Origin: Deinococcus sp. YIM 134068
GTDB taxonomy: Bacteria > Deinococcota > Deinococci > Deinococcales > Deinococcaceae
Length of the DNA stretch: 18,470 bases
Assembly: GCF_036543075.1 (NCBI RefSeq)
Contig: NZ_JAZHPF010000038.1
Span: 1 to 18,470, forward strand
Reading direction: 5' to 3'
The position numbers and the translations under genes are program-made. Positions within the stretch are counted from its first letter, which is position 1; the number at the start of each line of letters is the position of its first letter. The notes under the pieces were generated by a model. That model saw nothing but the letters and a program-made list of their open reading frames with translations. It was not told the DNA's origin and did not search any database. Positions 1 to 7,764 of this stretch are shown here, piece after piece.

Positions 1-86
1 GAACCGGGCTGCTGCACGGCGGGCAGTCTTCGAGTCCACCCTCGGTCTTCTCCCACCGCCAGCGACGCCACGCCACGCTCGGGGAC

Positions 87-112
87 TTGACGCCCCTGGC
101 GTTCGAACGCCA
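87..112 (+). promoter_or_regulatory. TTGACG box followed by 16-bp perfect palindrome
   Basis: A TTGACG hexamer (87-92) is followed at 97-112 by TGGCGTTCGAACGCCA, a perfect 16-bp palindrome. The palindrome would lie in the spacer of a promoter using this -35 box, which is where a repressor operator of TetR/MarR type often sits. No good -10 hexamer follows at 17-18 bases, so promoter function is uncertain. The next open frame downstream on this strand is the small gene at 177. Confidence 0.35.
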
Positions 113-176
113 AGCTACAGCCGCTTAACTTCAACGACGCACAAGCCGGACAGGCCCAGACTCCTTCAGACGGGAG

Positions 177-521
177 GTGCCGGCGACGGGTTCCCGCTTC
201 ACGTCAGGCTGGAGCGAGGCCCTGTTCGGGCTGTGGGGTGGCCGGGTGGACTGGGTGGGGAACTGGGTCGCCTATAAAGACGGCCAGCTCCGGACTCAGG
301 AACGGGACCACCGCCGCTTCCGCCCAGGTCAGAAGCTGGGCCTCTTCGACGACAGCGGCGTGCTGCTGATCCCGGGGTGGAGCGACGGGGCCTTCGACTG
401 CCGGGCCTACACCCAGGACCAGGACGGCCAGCCCGAAGAGCTGACGTGCCGCCAGAGCCCGCGCTCCCTGGCAGACGCCCTGGAGCAACTCGGCCTCCAG
501 AGCGTTGACCGTTCAGGGTAA
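177..521 (+). CDS. Hypothetical protein, 114 aa
   Basis: The family is not recognised. The frame starts at GTG 177 and stops at TAA 519-521. In-frame sequence upstream has no stop until 126-128, but also no ATG and no separate Shine-Dalgarno; the purines CGGGAG run straight into the GTG, so the start is weakly supported. The product is rich in Trp, Gly and Asp, with repeated aromatic-Gly motifs (FGLWGG, WVGNW, IPGWSDG) and a C-terminal helix with SLADALEQLGLQ. This pattern is like immunity-type or SMI1-like small proteins, but I cannot assign it. It may be the C-terminal part of a longer damaged gene. Third-position GC is high, which supports real coding. Confidence 0.45.
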   Translation: MPATGSRFTSGWSEALFGLWGGRVDWVGNWVAYKDGQLRTQERDHRRFRPGQKLGLFDDSGVLLIPGWSDGAFDCRAYTQDQDGQPEELTCRQSPRSLADALEQLGLQSVDRSG

Positions 522-874
522 ATGGCCCCTCTCGTCAACCTGTCCTCCCCCTGAATTCACTGCGGGCAACAGACCCGGTGTCAGGGAATTTGCCGTGAGG
601 CGCAACGGGCCGGTGAGGTCCATCCGGGAGGCAACGCCACCTCCCGGGCGGGAGCGCTCGGCCCCCTGCTTCAGCAGTTCCCCGGCGTCACCTCGGACCC
701 CGCACCACCACCTCGACGCGAGCCACCACAAGCGCACTACGCTGTCAAGGCACCACGACAACCTTCATCCCGCTCCACCCACCCCACGGACCACGTCGAA
801 CGACACCGAAGACGGCCTCTCCCCCTTCCCTTCTTCGCGTCCTCGACCTCCCCACCTGCCCCCAGAGGTCCACC
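522..874. other. Intergenic region, 353 bases, no gene seen
   Basis: No frame here has convincing codon use. It holds the hairpin at 624-647. A TACGCT box lies at 738-743 with TCGACG about 19 bases upstream, a weak promoter candidate for the hydrolase at 875 that would leave a leader of roughly 125 bases. Confidence 0.5.
624..647 (+). terminator. 8-bp hairpin, possible terminator
   Basis: CCGGGAGG (624-631) pairs perfectly with CCTCCCGG (640-647) around an 8-base loop. It lies about 100 bases after the stop of the small gene at 177-521. There is no T-tract, so it may only be a structured spacer. Confidence 0.3.
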
Positions 875-2524
875 ATGACGACGCCCGACACACGCCCCAC
901 GCCCCCCACACGACTGGCGCGCGTGCTCGACACCGTGACCACCCGCGCCATGAGGCCCCCGGCAGGCTCGGCCTATACCGTGACCCGGGGGGTGTGGGTC
1001 CCCATGCGCGACGGGGCCGAGTTGCTGGCCGACGTGTACACCCCGGTCGGTGAGGTGCGCGGCACGCTCCTCGTGCGCCTGCCCTATGGTCGCGGCGTCC
1101 TGGCGGCGGCCAACTTCGCGGCACCCTACGCCGCGCGTGGCTACCGGGTGGTGCTGCAAAGCTGCCGCGGGACCTTCGGGTCCGGGGGCGGTCCGTTCGA
1201 GCCGATGGGGCGCGAGATCGAGGACGGTGCCGATACCGCCACATGGTTGCGCGCGCAACCGTGGTTCGGGGGCCGGTTCGCCACCCTCGGCGGCTCGTAC
1301 TTCGGCTTCACCCAGTGGGCGCTGCTCCTCGATCCGCCGCCGGAGCTGGTCACCGCCGTCATCCTGATCGGGCTGCACGACGTCTACCAGACGGCGCACG
1401 GGGCGGGTGCCTTCCGGTTGGAGGTGCTGCTGTCCTGGCACCACCAGATCGCCCGTCAGGAGCGCGGCGGCCTCCTCACCGCCCTGATCGACCGGGCGAA
1501 GCTCACCCGGCGGTTGAAGCCCGCGCTGGACGCCCTGCCCCTGCTCGAGGCGGGGGAGCGGCACCTGGGCGGCGGACCCCTGGGTGCCTCGTACCGCGAC
1601 ATGCTGACCCGCGCCGATCTGGGGGACCCTTACTGGACGCCGAGGCGGTTGGAGGGGGCACTGGAGCAGGTGCGCGTCCCGGTGCTGCTCGCGGGGGACT
1701 GGCAGGACATCTTCCTCGACCAGACACTCGCGCAGTACGCCCGGTTGCGCGAGCGGGGCGTGGACGTGGCGTTGACGGTGGGTCCCTGGGCGCACGGCGA
1801 GGGCCTCGACGTCATGACGCGCGAGGCCCTGGACTGGTTGGCCGAGCATCTGGGCGGCGAGGCCCGCCACCGCTCCGCCCCGGTGCGCGTGTCCGTGACG
1901 GGCGCGGGAGAGTGGCGTGACCTGCCCGGCTGGCCGCCCCCCACCGGGTCGCGGACGCTGTACCTGCACCCGGACGGGGGACTGGGTGCCTACCCGCCCT
2001 CCCCGAAGGCACGGCCCTCCACCTTCACCTACGACCCGGCAAGTCCCACACCCAGCGTGGGCGGTCAGCTCCTCGTGAACGGGGGTTATCGCGACACCCG
2101 TCCCCTGGAAGCCCGCGAGGACATCCTGACCTTTACCGGCCCGGCCCTCACCGCTCCGCTGGAGGTAATGGGCGTGCCGGAGGTCGAGGTGGTGCACCGC
2201 AGCGACAACCCGCACGCCGACCTGTTCGTGCGGCTGTGCGAGGTGGATGTCCGGGGGCAGTCGCGCCTGGTGAGCGACGGCTTTCGTCGGCTGACCCCGG
2301 CGGACGGCGGCGTCGTGCGCCTGTCCCTGGGGGCCGTGGCGCACCGGTTCGCCGCCGGATCACGGCTGCGCGTGCTGATCTCCGGGGGTTCGCATCCGCA
2401 GTACGCGCGCAACCTGGGCACCGGTGAGGACCCGGCGACGGGTCGCCGCCTGGCCGTCTCGCACCGGACCGTCATGCACGGCGAGGGCGGCCTGTCCCGG
2501 ATCGTCCTGCCCGTGACGGGGTGA
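875..2524 (+). CDS. CocE/NonD family hydrolase (S15-type alpha/beta hydrolase)
   Basis: This is a 549-residue serine hydrolase of the cocaine esterase/glutaryl-7-ACA acylase/X-Pro dipeptidyl-peptidase group, which hydrolyses ester or amide bonds; the substrate cannot be told from sequence. The catalytic triad is visible: Ser141 in GGSYFGF, Asp278 in GDWQDIF (the GWxDxF position of CocE) and His307 in GPWAHGE. The N-terminal VPMRDGAELLADVY and VLQSCRGTFGSGG segments are family hallmarks. The C-terminal part, from about residue 335, is the jelly-roll domain (PEVEVVHRSDNPHADLFVRL; SGGSHPQYARN). The length is normal for the family and the gene looks intact. ATG 875 is preceded by a modest AGAGG (about 864-868). 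No signal peptide is seen, so it is probably cytoplasmic. A 535-codon open frame on the opposite strand is its shadow. Confidence 0.93.
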   Translation: MTTPDTRPTPPTRLARVLDTVTTRAMRPPAGSAYTVTRGVWVPMRDGAELLADVYTPVGEVRGTLLVRLPYGRGVLAAANFAAPYAARGYRVVLQSCRGTFGSGGGPFEPMGREIEDGADTATWLRAQPWFGGRFATLGGSYFGFTQWALLLDPPPELVTAVILIGLHDVYQTAHGAGAFRLEVLLSWHHQIARQERGGLLTALIDRAKLTRRLKPALDALPLLEAGERHLGGGPLGASYRDMLTRADLGDPYWTPRRLEGALEQVRVPVLLAGDWQDIFLDQTLAQYARLRERGVDVALTVGPWAHGEGLDVMTREALDWLAEHLGGEARHRSAPVRVSVTGAGEWRDLPGWPPPTGSRTLYLHPDGGLGAYPPSPKARPSTFTYDPASPTPSVGGQLLVNGGYRDTRPLEAREDILTFTGPALTAPLEVMGVPEVEVVHRSDNPHADLFVRLCEVDVRGQSRLVSDGFRRLTPADGGVVRLSLGAVAHRFAAGSRLRVLISGGSHPQYARNLGTGEDPATGRRLAVSHRTVMHGEGGLSRIVLPVTG

Positions 2525-2892
2525 CCCCGGGTTCTGTCGTCTCCTGGCCTCGTCTCCCTTCGGGCCGAACATCCGGCAGCCCGGAGAAGGTCCACCTCGG
2601 CGGTGTGGTCGGCCCCCGGGAAGGGCGAATCGTAGCTCGCTCCCTTTGGCGATCGTTCAAGCGTTCAGCCGTGGCGTCTCACAGCAGCTCCCCCGACACA
2701 GGACCCGGTTGAAAGAATCCCGAGACCCGTGGGGCACCTTGCCAGACGATTGGGCCGGTGGACCGTGAGAAGCGGCCCTCGTCTTCAGCACTTCGAAGGA
2801 GTTGCCGCTCCGGGCCATTGCTGTTTCGCCGGACGGGCGACGTACAGGAAGGCACGGCCAATGCCACTGACCTTGCTGTACCCCGTGCCGCA
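2525..2892. other. Intergenic region, 368 bases, no gene seen
   Basis: The region lies between the convergent ends of the CocE-type hydrolase and the minus-strand carboxypeptidase-regulatory-like gene. Several short frames are open on both strands, but none has a Shine-Dalgarno sequence, the expected third-position GC, or a recognisable product. No strong hairpin with a T-tract was seen. Confidence 0.5.
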
Positions 2893-3610
2893 CTACGACG
2901 TGTTGGATTCGAACCTGAGGGTCATCTTGTCCTGGGGTTGCTTTTCCCCCATCCAGAGGGGAGCGCGCGTGCCGTCCGGGCGAAGCTCCACCGCCGTCGC
3001 CGTGTACTGCCCGAGCGGGATGTCGTACAGAAAGGACTCGCCAGGCTGCGTCGTCCTCACCAGCGGTTTGCCCACCGACCCGTCCACCAGCGGCCCGTCC
3101 ACCAGCGGCCCGTCCGGGACCAGGGTCACCTCGACCCGCGACTCGTCCCAGTTCACCACGCCGTCGTCGTCCCACCCCGGATGGAGCAGCCGAGCCTCTC
3201 CCCCGAAAAAGGCGTTCTCCCCGGCGTCGGGGATGACCCCGCTGAGTTTGAGCCTGAAGTTGCGGATGGTCCCTCCTTTCGCCGAGAAGGGCTCGTAGCC
3301 TTCCTCGTTCACGGAATCGACGCGCAGGCAGAACTTCTGGCCCCGGTAGGGCATCAGGGTCCAGGCTGTGGCGAGGTACGGCATGTCGATCAGGGAGCGG
3401 GCGGTGTACTGCCCTTGGGCGTCCGTCTTGACGCCGACCATCCCGCCCGTCAGCCCCGGCTCGATGCGGACGATGGCACCTTTGATGGGTTGGCCCAGCG
3501 CGTCCAGCACGACGCCCTTCACCGTCCCCGGTTCAGGTTTCGGCGGGGGGGGCGGCCAGGCCAGCGGTGAGGGTGAGGACGGACAGGAGGGCAGGCAGGG
3601 ATCGTCTCAT
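2893..3610 (-). pseudogene. Secreted carboxypeptidase-regulatory-like protein, split by a G8-tract frameshift
   Basis: On the minus strand an ATG at 3610, with AAAGGAA upstream, opens a clear signal peptide (MRRSLPALLSVLTLTAGLAA). This frame hits TGA soon after a run of eight C (G on plus, 3545-3552). With seven C the frame reads on as PPPKPEPGTVKGVVLDALGQ, joining the signal peptide to the downstream frame that now starts only at an internal GTG (3522). The downstream part begins with a carboxypeptidase regulatory-like (Ig/transthyretin-type) motif, GVVLDALGQPIKGAIVRI, then TDAQGQYTARSL. It continues as a beta-rich extracellular protein with a GPLVD tandem repeat and ends at TAG 2893. The full product would be about 239 residues, exported, probably a surface or periplasmic structural protein. 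The frameshift may be a sequencing error, natural decay or phase variation. Confidence 0.75.
3080..3109 (-). repeat. Two tandem 15-bp units (GPLVD repeat)
   Basis: The unit CCGTCCACCAGCGGC occurs twice in tandem at 3080-3094 and 3095-3109, followed by a partial third copy. On the minus strand it encodes repeated VDGPL units in the carboxypeptidase-regulatory-like protein. The period is a multiple of three, so copy number can change without shifting the frame. Confidence 0.8.
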
Positions 3611-3867
3611 GGTTCGGGTTCCTTTGCAAAAGGCAGAGAGGGCGTGGGCGACTGACCCGGTGCGCCGTGGCAGGGCGGAGAATCACCGGACGGAGTGCAC
3701 GGTGGGTTCGGCCCGGTGATTGCAGCGTGATTCGGCCCGTTCCATCGGGAGGGGGTGTCAGCCACCGGGACGCGTCCGATCAGGGGTCGAGGTCAGGCCC
3801 GGGGCAGAGCGGAGCAGGTTCCTCTGCCGCGCCGACCGGGCCACGCGTCCCTCAGGGGGCCGTGGTT

Positions 3868-3873
3868 TACGCT
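3868..3873 (+). promoter_or_regulatory. TANNNT box of a likely leaderless promoter
   Basis: TACGCT ends seven bases before GTG 3881, so transcription would begin at or next to the start codon. The same arrangement precedes three other genes here (5872 minus, 6282 plus, 8046 plus). Leaderless mRNAs with a TANNNT -10 element are well known in Deinococcus. No -35 box is evident. Confidence 0.5.
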
Positions 3874-3880
3874 GCGAGGC

Positions 3881-4909
3881 GTGTCAGGACAATCCAGCGT
3901 GAACAGAACCAGGACCTTCACGTGGGGGGCGGCACTCGCCCTGGCCGGGTGGTGGGTCGCCTCCAAACGCGCCGCGTCCTTTCCCCGGCTCCACCCCGAA
4001 CTGCGCTCGCCGCTGCTGCGCTTCCGCTCGCCCCCCTTCACGCCTGCCCTCGTCTGGGCCATGCGGAGGCTGCCCGCGCGGTTCGCCGCCCCGACGGACG
4101 TTCAGTTCGAGTCGCGCCGTATCCCTGGCCCTCCCGGCGCACCGGACGTCACCGTGTACCTCTACCGCCCCCTCGCAGGACAGCAGAACACCGCCGCGCT
4201 GCTCTACCTCCACGGCGGGGGGTTCATCACGGGCTCGGCTGAGGCCTACCACAGGCAGTGTGCCCGCTTCGCGCGGGAACTGGGCCTGCTCGTCGTGAAC
4301 GTGGAGTACCGCCTCGCGCCCGAGACGCCCTTCCCCGGGCCGCTGGAGGACTGTTACGCGGCCCTGCGCTGGATGAAGGCGCAGGCGGCGTCCCTCGGCA
4401 GCGACCCGGCGCGGATCGCCGTCGCCGGGGACAGCGCCGGGGCGGGCCTGGCGGCGGCACTGGCGCAACTCGCGCACGACCGGGGTGAGGTCGCGCCCGC
4501 CTTCCAATTGCTGCTGTACCCGATGCTGGACGACCGCACGGTCCTGGAGACAAATCACGAGGGGCGGGGGGAGTTCGTGTGGACGCCGACCTCGAACCTG
4601 CTGGGCTGGTCGTCGTACCTGGGCCGCAAGCCGACGCTGGAGGCCGCGCCCGAGTACGCGGCACCCGCGAGACGGGCCGACCTCTCCGGCCTCGCGCCCG
4701 CGTGGATCGGCGTGGGCACGCTCGACCTGTTCTTCCCGGAGGACCGGGAGTACGCGCGCCGTCTGAACGAGGCGGGCGTGCCGTGCGAGTTCCACGAGGT
4801 GGAGGGTGCCTATCACGCCGGCGAGCTGTTCTCGCCGGGCGCGTCCGTCTCCGAGGCATTTCTGGAGCGGAGTCTGGAGGCGCTGCGGCGGGGCCTGCGC
4901 TTGGCCTGA
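3881..4909 (+). CDS. Alpha/beta hydrolase of the hormone-sensitive lipase family
   Basis: This 342-residue carboxylesterase/lipase-like enzyme has the oxyanion-hole motif HGGG at residues 111-114, the nucleophile Ser185 in GDSAG, the acid Asp282 in GTLDLFFPED and His312 in EGAYHAG. Together these make the full HSL (family IV esterase) set. VEYRLAPETPFP at about 141-152 is also typical. The N-terminus has a short hydrophobic stretch (WGAALALAGWWVA, about 15-27) that may anchor it to the membrane. GTG 3881 is preferred because a TACGCT box sits seven bases upstream; GTG 3899, with AGGA about 10 bases upstream, is an alternative giving 336 residues. The open frame extends back to 3755, but that part reads as non-coding. 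The substrate is unknown; short-chain acyl esters are usual for the family. Confidence 0.9.
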   Translation: MSGQSSVNRTRTFTWGAALALAGWWVASKRAASFPRLHPELRSPLLRFRSPPFTPALVWAMRRLPARFAAPTDVQFESRRIPGPPGAPDVTVYLYRPLAGQQNTAALLYLHGGGFITGSAEAYHRQCARFARELGLLVVNVEYRLAPETPFPGPLEDCYAALRWMKAQAASLGSDPARIAVAGDSAGAGLAAALAQLAHDRGEVAPAFQLLLYPMLDDRTVLETNHEGRGEFVWTPTSNLLGWSSYLGRKPTLEAAPEYAAPARRADLSGLAPAWIGVGTLDLFFPEDREYARRLNEAGVPCEFHEVEGAYHAGELFSPGASVSEAFLERSLEALRRGLRLA

Positions 4910-5138
4910 CGGGTCGGCCCTCGTCGGGGTGAATGACCCCGGGACCGTCGGACTGACCGGGCCGCCTCCCTGTCCCGGTGCGGCTGGAGCAGGAGGTCGA
5001 GCACGGAGAATCGGGCGCGTCGGCAGGGGGCACTCTGGCCGGGCGTGGATGTTCGGGGGATGACGTGGCCTCGGGGAAGGTCGGCTGCCCGTCCCGCTTC
5101 GGTCTCGACGGCGCTCGGCGGGCCGTCCACACCAAGTC
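4910..5138. other. Intergenic region between convergent genes
   Basis: About 230 bases lie between the stop of the HSL-type hydrolase and the repaired stop of the minus-strand secreted protein. No gene, strong hairpin or T-tract could be supported. Confidence 0.4.
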
Positions 5139-5872
5139 CTACCGAAGCCGCAGCGAGTGTACGAAGGCGTCGATCCACGTCAGTCGGGGGTCGTTCGTCA
5201 GCGCGTTCAGTTGCCCCCTCGTGCGTGCCAGGGAGGTCTTCCACGCCGCCTCCGCCCGTCCCGCGTCGCCCGAGTTCAACGCCTCCGTCACCGCGCGGTT
5301 GGCCCCGAGAACGCGTCTGCGGGCAGTTCCTTCAACAAGACGGGGTACCGGAGCGAGACGTAAGACTTGCCGTCCTGCGTCAGCCCCTGGAAGGTGTAGA
5401 AGACCTGTTCGCGCGACAGGGGCGACACGTCGAGGCTGTAGGCCACGAGCGCGCGCACGCCGCGCCCGCCGGGAAAGTCGAGGTACTTCACGGCGGCGTT
5501 CAGCACCTGCCCCGAAAAGGGGGGCGGCAGGAAGGGCAACTCCCCCCGAAGCTGGGCAGGCGCGGGACGCTCCTTGAGCAGCGCCCGCAGCGAGTCGATT
5601 TCCGTCCGCACGCCGTCCCTCTTCCCTGGGTACTGGGCGATCAACCCGGCGACCGGGTAGACGTTCAGCTCGCGCACAGCGTCCCCCTGCGGCCCGAGGA
5701 CAACCTGCACATGGCGGGGCGGGAAGAAGTCGGGGGTGTCCAGGCGCTTCTGCGTCTCCACGGTGCGGACGGTGGCGATCACGCCCAGGAGCCGGGCGTC
5801 GAAGGACACCCGTGGCAGCGCGGGCGTGGAAGCGGACAGGAGGAGCAGGGCGGACAGGAGGGTCGTGTTCAC
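5139..5872 (-). pseudogene. Secreted protein of unknown function, frameshifted near its 3' end
   Basis: GTG 5872 opens a signal peptide (MNTTLLSALLLLSASTPALP), followed by a soluble domain that is not recognised (segments SFDARLLGVIATVRTVETQK, HVQVVLGPQGDAVRELNVYP, VLNAAVKYLDFPGG). As it stands, the frame stops at 5288 after 194 residues. Adding one G to the four-G run near 5307-5313 lets it continue as GANRAVTEALNSGDAGRAEA and on to FVHSLRLR, with TAG at 5139-5141, giving about 244 residues. The extension has high third-position GC and a helical, charged composition, so I believe it belongs to the gene. A TACCCT box six bases before the GTG suggests leaderless transcription. The truncated protein may still be made. 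Sequencing error is a real alternative. Confidence 0.65.
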
Positions 5873-5878
5873 GGGCAG

Positions 5879-5884
5879 AGGGTA
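5879..5884 (-). promoter_or_regulatory. TANNNT box of a likely leaderless promoter
   Basis: On the minus strand TACCCT ends six bases before GTG 5872. There is no Shine-Dalgarno in the gap, which fits a leaderless message. Confidence 0.45.
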
Positions 5885-6268
5885 GGGGCCGCCGGATGAC
5901 CGGGGGATGACGCGGACGAGGGAGTCCTCCTCAGCCCGGCCCGCAGGCTGGACCCACGAGGACGACCGGCAGACGCTGGAACAGGAACTTCATCCGCTGG
6001 CTGTGGGGAGTGCCCAGGCGGGGACCCTGGTGGACCGCCTGCGTCTGCGTCTGCGCCTGCGCCTGCCGCCTCCACCACCCGCGACAGCCGGGTGGTCGTC
6101 CGAGCGGCGCACAGGGGCATGGTCTACGCGGTCGGCGGCGGCAGGGAGCGCGCGGTCTTCACCACAGGCCGCCCACGAGCGCTCCCGGACATCCTGAACA
6201 CCCGGCGCGACCGACCGTTCTCTTCAGGTCCAGGAGGGCCGGTCATCCTCCGATCACCCACGGCTGGC
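5885..6268. other. Gene-poor region with a hairpin and a possible gene fragment
   Basis: No complete gene is supported. A 6-bp repeat, (GCGTCT)2(GCGCCT)2, lies at about 6040-6063. A hairpin follows: ACCACCCG (6074-6081) pairs with CGGGTGGT (6089-6096) around a 7-base loop. The plus frame at about 6086-6200 reads SRVVVRAAHRGMVYAVGGGR and then VFTTGRPRALPDILN, which is protein-like but has no start or neighbouring domain. It may be the tail of a lost gene. Confidence 0.3.
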
Positions 6269-6274
6269 TACCGT
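6269..6274 (+). promoter_or_regulatory. TANNNT box of a likely leaderless promoter
   Basis: TACCGT ends seven bases before ATG 6282, the start that gives a clean signal peptide. An in-frame GTG at 6273 lies inside this box and is therefore unlikely to be the start. Confidence 0.5.
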
Positions 6275-6281
6275 GCCGGGC

Positions 6282-7670
6282 ATGAACGCCTTTTCCCGCC
6301 CCCTGTTCACCCTCGCCCTGCTGACCTCGGCGGCCAGCGCCGCTCCGTCCACCCTGACCGGCGAGTGGTACGGAGGCTCCGTCTTCCCCCGCTCCGCCTA
6401 CACCCTGGAGGGCTTCCGGCAGGCGGGCAGCGACACCGAGCGCCTTCTGCCGCGCCCGGACGGCACCTACGAACTCGCCACCCTGAGCACAAGTGCCACC
6501 CCGGAGACCTTCGGCTGGAGCGGTCGCCTGATCTCCTGCGAAAAGATCAGCATCCGCTGGGAAGCGGGGCGGTACACGGTCCAGGGGGGCACGCTCGTCC
6601 TGAAGCCGGGCGCGGCGAAGGGCTTCAACCTCGCCACCCCGCACTCCCTGAAGAGCGGCTGCGTGCGGTCCGGCGGCTTGTCCTACACCGGGACCGACCT
6701 GAGGCCGCGCACCTCCACCTGGAGGGTCACGGGGACGACCCTCACCCTGACGACCGGGAAGGACCGGGCCGTGGTGCGCCGCGCGACCCCCGAGGAACTG
6801 CGGCGGGCCAGCACGCCGAGTCCGCCCCCGGCCTCCCCGCCCGTGGTCGTGACCCCACCCCCACCGCCCCCGCCTCCCCCCGTGCGGCAAGGCGGCAGCG
6901 GCAGGTGGGCGGGCCGCCTCACCACGGACGGAAACGCCCCGCTGGACGTGCGGCTGAACGTGGAGGACGACCGCCTCGGCATTCAGGGCATGGTGCTGTC
7001 CGCCGAGGGGGAGTGGCTCGGCACGGTGGCGGGCGACCACCGGTCGGGAACGCTGACCCTGACGCTCCGGCTGCCGGACGACACGGCGGTGGAGCTGCGC
7101 GCGACCGGGAAGTTCGACGGCGACACCTACACGGGGCGCTTCCAGGCGGTGACGGCCGACGGGCAGACCCTGGGCGGCGGACAGGTCAACCTCACCCGCG
7201 CCCCTGCCCGCGCGGCAGCGGTAGGGGAACCCCCAGGTCCCGACCGGTCGGAGAGGCCCCTGTTCCAAATTTGGGCCGTGGAAGCGACACGAGAAAACGC
7301 CTGCCAAACTTGCCCACGGTCTCCATCCCTCTCACCCGTGACATCGGGGCGCGCGTCAGCCCCCGCCTTCCGCGCGATCAGCGGCACGGCCACGGCGGCG
7401 GGCGGACACTCGCTCAAGGACACGGTGATCGACAGCGGACAGGGCAAGGCGGATTTCACCCTCCCCGACCTCGACGACGTGCCCTCCGCGATCTGCGCCG
7501 TGCAGGACAACGACGGGGACGAGGACGTGAGCGCGGAGCCTGCGGCCAGCACGGGCGTGCCGAGCGTGAGGGCGACGAGCAGGGCGGTCAGGGTAGGCGG
7601 CGTGCGCTTCATGGTGTTCTCCTTCGCCGTGTGGCGTGTCCGGACGGGAGGGGAGATGATCGGACGATGA
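6282..7670 (+). CDS. Secreted two-domain protein with polyproline linker; 3' end uncertain
   Basis: ATG 6282 gives a signal peptide (MNAFSRPLFTLALLTSAASA, cleavage near residue 20). The first domain, to about residue 175, is beta-rich and starts LTGEWYGGSVFP; it has a repeated T-L-T-strand pattern. A linker of mixed Pro/Ser and then nine consecutive Pro follows. The second domain, about residues 205-305, resembles a small beta-barrel (GRWAGRLTTDGNAPLDVRLN, then FDGDTYTGRFQAVTADGQTL). The family is not recognised. The frame stays open to 7670, but codon use changes near 7225: bases 7260-7345 have low third-position GC. One base removed near 7213-7225 would end the protein at a TAG about 7228. 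I think the true end is there and the rest overlaps the minus-strand gene. Confidence 0.6.
   Translation: MNAFSRPLFTLALLTSAASAAPSTLTGEWYGGSVFPRSAYTLEGFRQAGSDTERLLPRPDGTYELATLSTSATPETFGWSGRLISCEKISIRWEAGRYTVQGGTLVLKPGAAKGFNLATPHSLKSGCVRSGGLSYTGTDLRPRTSTWRVTGTTLTLTTGKDRAVVRRATPEELRRASTPSPPPASPPVVVTPPPPPPPPPVRQGGSGRWAGRLTTDGNAPLDVRLNVEDDRLGIQGMVLSAEGEWLGTVAGDHRSGTLTLTLRLPDDTAVELRATGKFDGDTYTGRFQAVTADGQTLGGGQVNLTRAPARAAAVGEPPGPDRSERPLFQIWAVEATRENACQTCPRSPSLSPVTSGRASAPAFRAISGTATAAGGHSLKDTVIDSGQGKADFTLPDLDDVPSAICAVQDNDGDEDVSAEPAASTGVPSVRATSRAVRVGGVRFMVFSFAVWRVRTGGEMIGR
7127..7612 (-). CDS. Small secreted protein with signal peptide; 3' end uncertain
   Basis: ATG 7612 on the minus strand follows AAGGAG with six-base spacing and opens a textbook signal peptide (MKRTPPTLTALLVALTLGTPVLAAG). 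The predicted mature part begins GSALTSSSPSLSCTAQIAEG, is Ser-rich and has three Cys within about 45 residues. The family is not recognised. The frame runs to 7127, overlapping the plus-strand gene, but codon use degrades below about 7350. One more G in the G5 run near 7360 would end the protein at the TGA at 7356-7358, giving about 85 residues. Both strands have high third-position GC in 7362-7612, so codon bias does not choose between them. The Shine-Dalgarno plus signal peptide is what favours the minus strand. Confidence 0.5.
   Translation of the reverse strand: MKRTPPTLTALLVALTLGTPVLAAGSALTSSSPSLSCTAQIAEGTSSRSGRVKSALPCPLSITVSLSECPPAAVAVPLIARKAGADARPDVTGERDGDRGQVWQAFSRVASTAQIWNRGLSDRSGPGGSPTAAARAGARVRLTCPPPRVCPSAVTAWKRPV
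7240..7251. other. 12-bp perfect palindrome between convergent genes
   Basis: CCGACCGGTCGG lies just where codon bias is lost on both strands. It could be part of a bidirectional termination signal, but no T-tract follows. Confidence 0.3.
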
Positions 7671-7732
7671 CCGGCCCACCGGGCGGGGCGCGCACTCAGG
7701 GTGGGAGCACGCCGCCGCCCCTCCCCTGACGG

Positions 7733-7750
7733 CCACCGCCGAAGCGGTGG
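7733..7750 (+). other. 7-bp hairpin with CGAA tetraloop
   Basis: CCACCGC (7733-7739) pairs with GCGGTGG (7744-7750) around CGAA. It lies in the divergent gap between the minus-strand secreted protein and the small gene at 7765. It may be a leader structure or operator. Confidence 0.35.
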
Positions 7751-7764
7751 AGTTGAAGGTCGAC

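Noticed and set aside
737..2344. 535-codon open frame on the minus strand
   Set aside because: It is antisense to the CocE-type hydrolase, which has a full catalytic triad. The antisense product is low-complexity Gly/Arg/Gln-rich with no start signal.
3755..3880. N-terminal extension of the HSL-type hydrolase
   Set aside because: The extension is Arg/Gly-rich and the TACGCT box at 3868 lies within it.
6092..7729. 545-codon open frame on the plus strand
   Set aside because: It is a shadow of the secreted-protein gene at 6282. The product is Arg/Gly/Pro-rich without a ribosome site.
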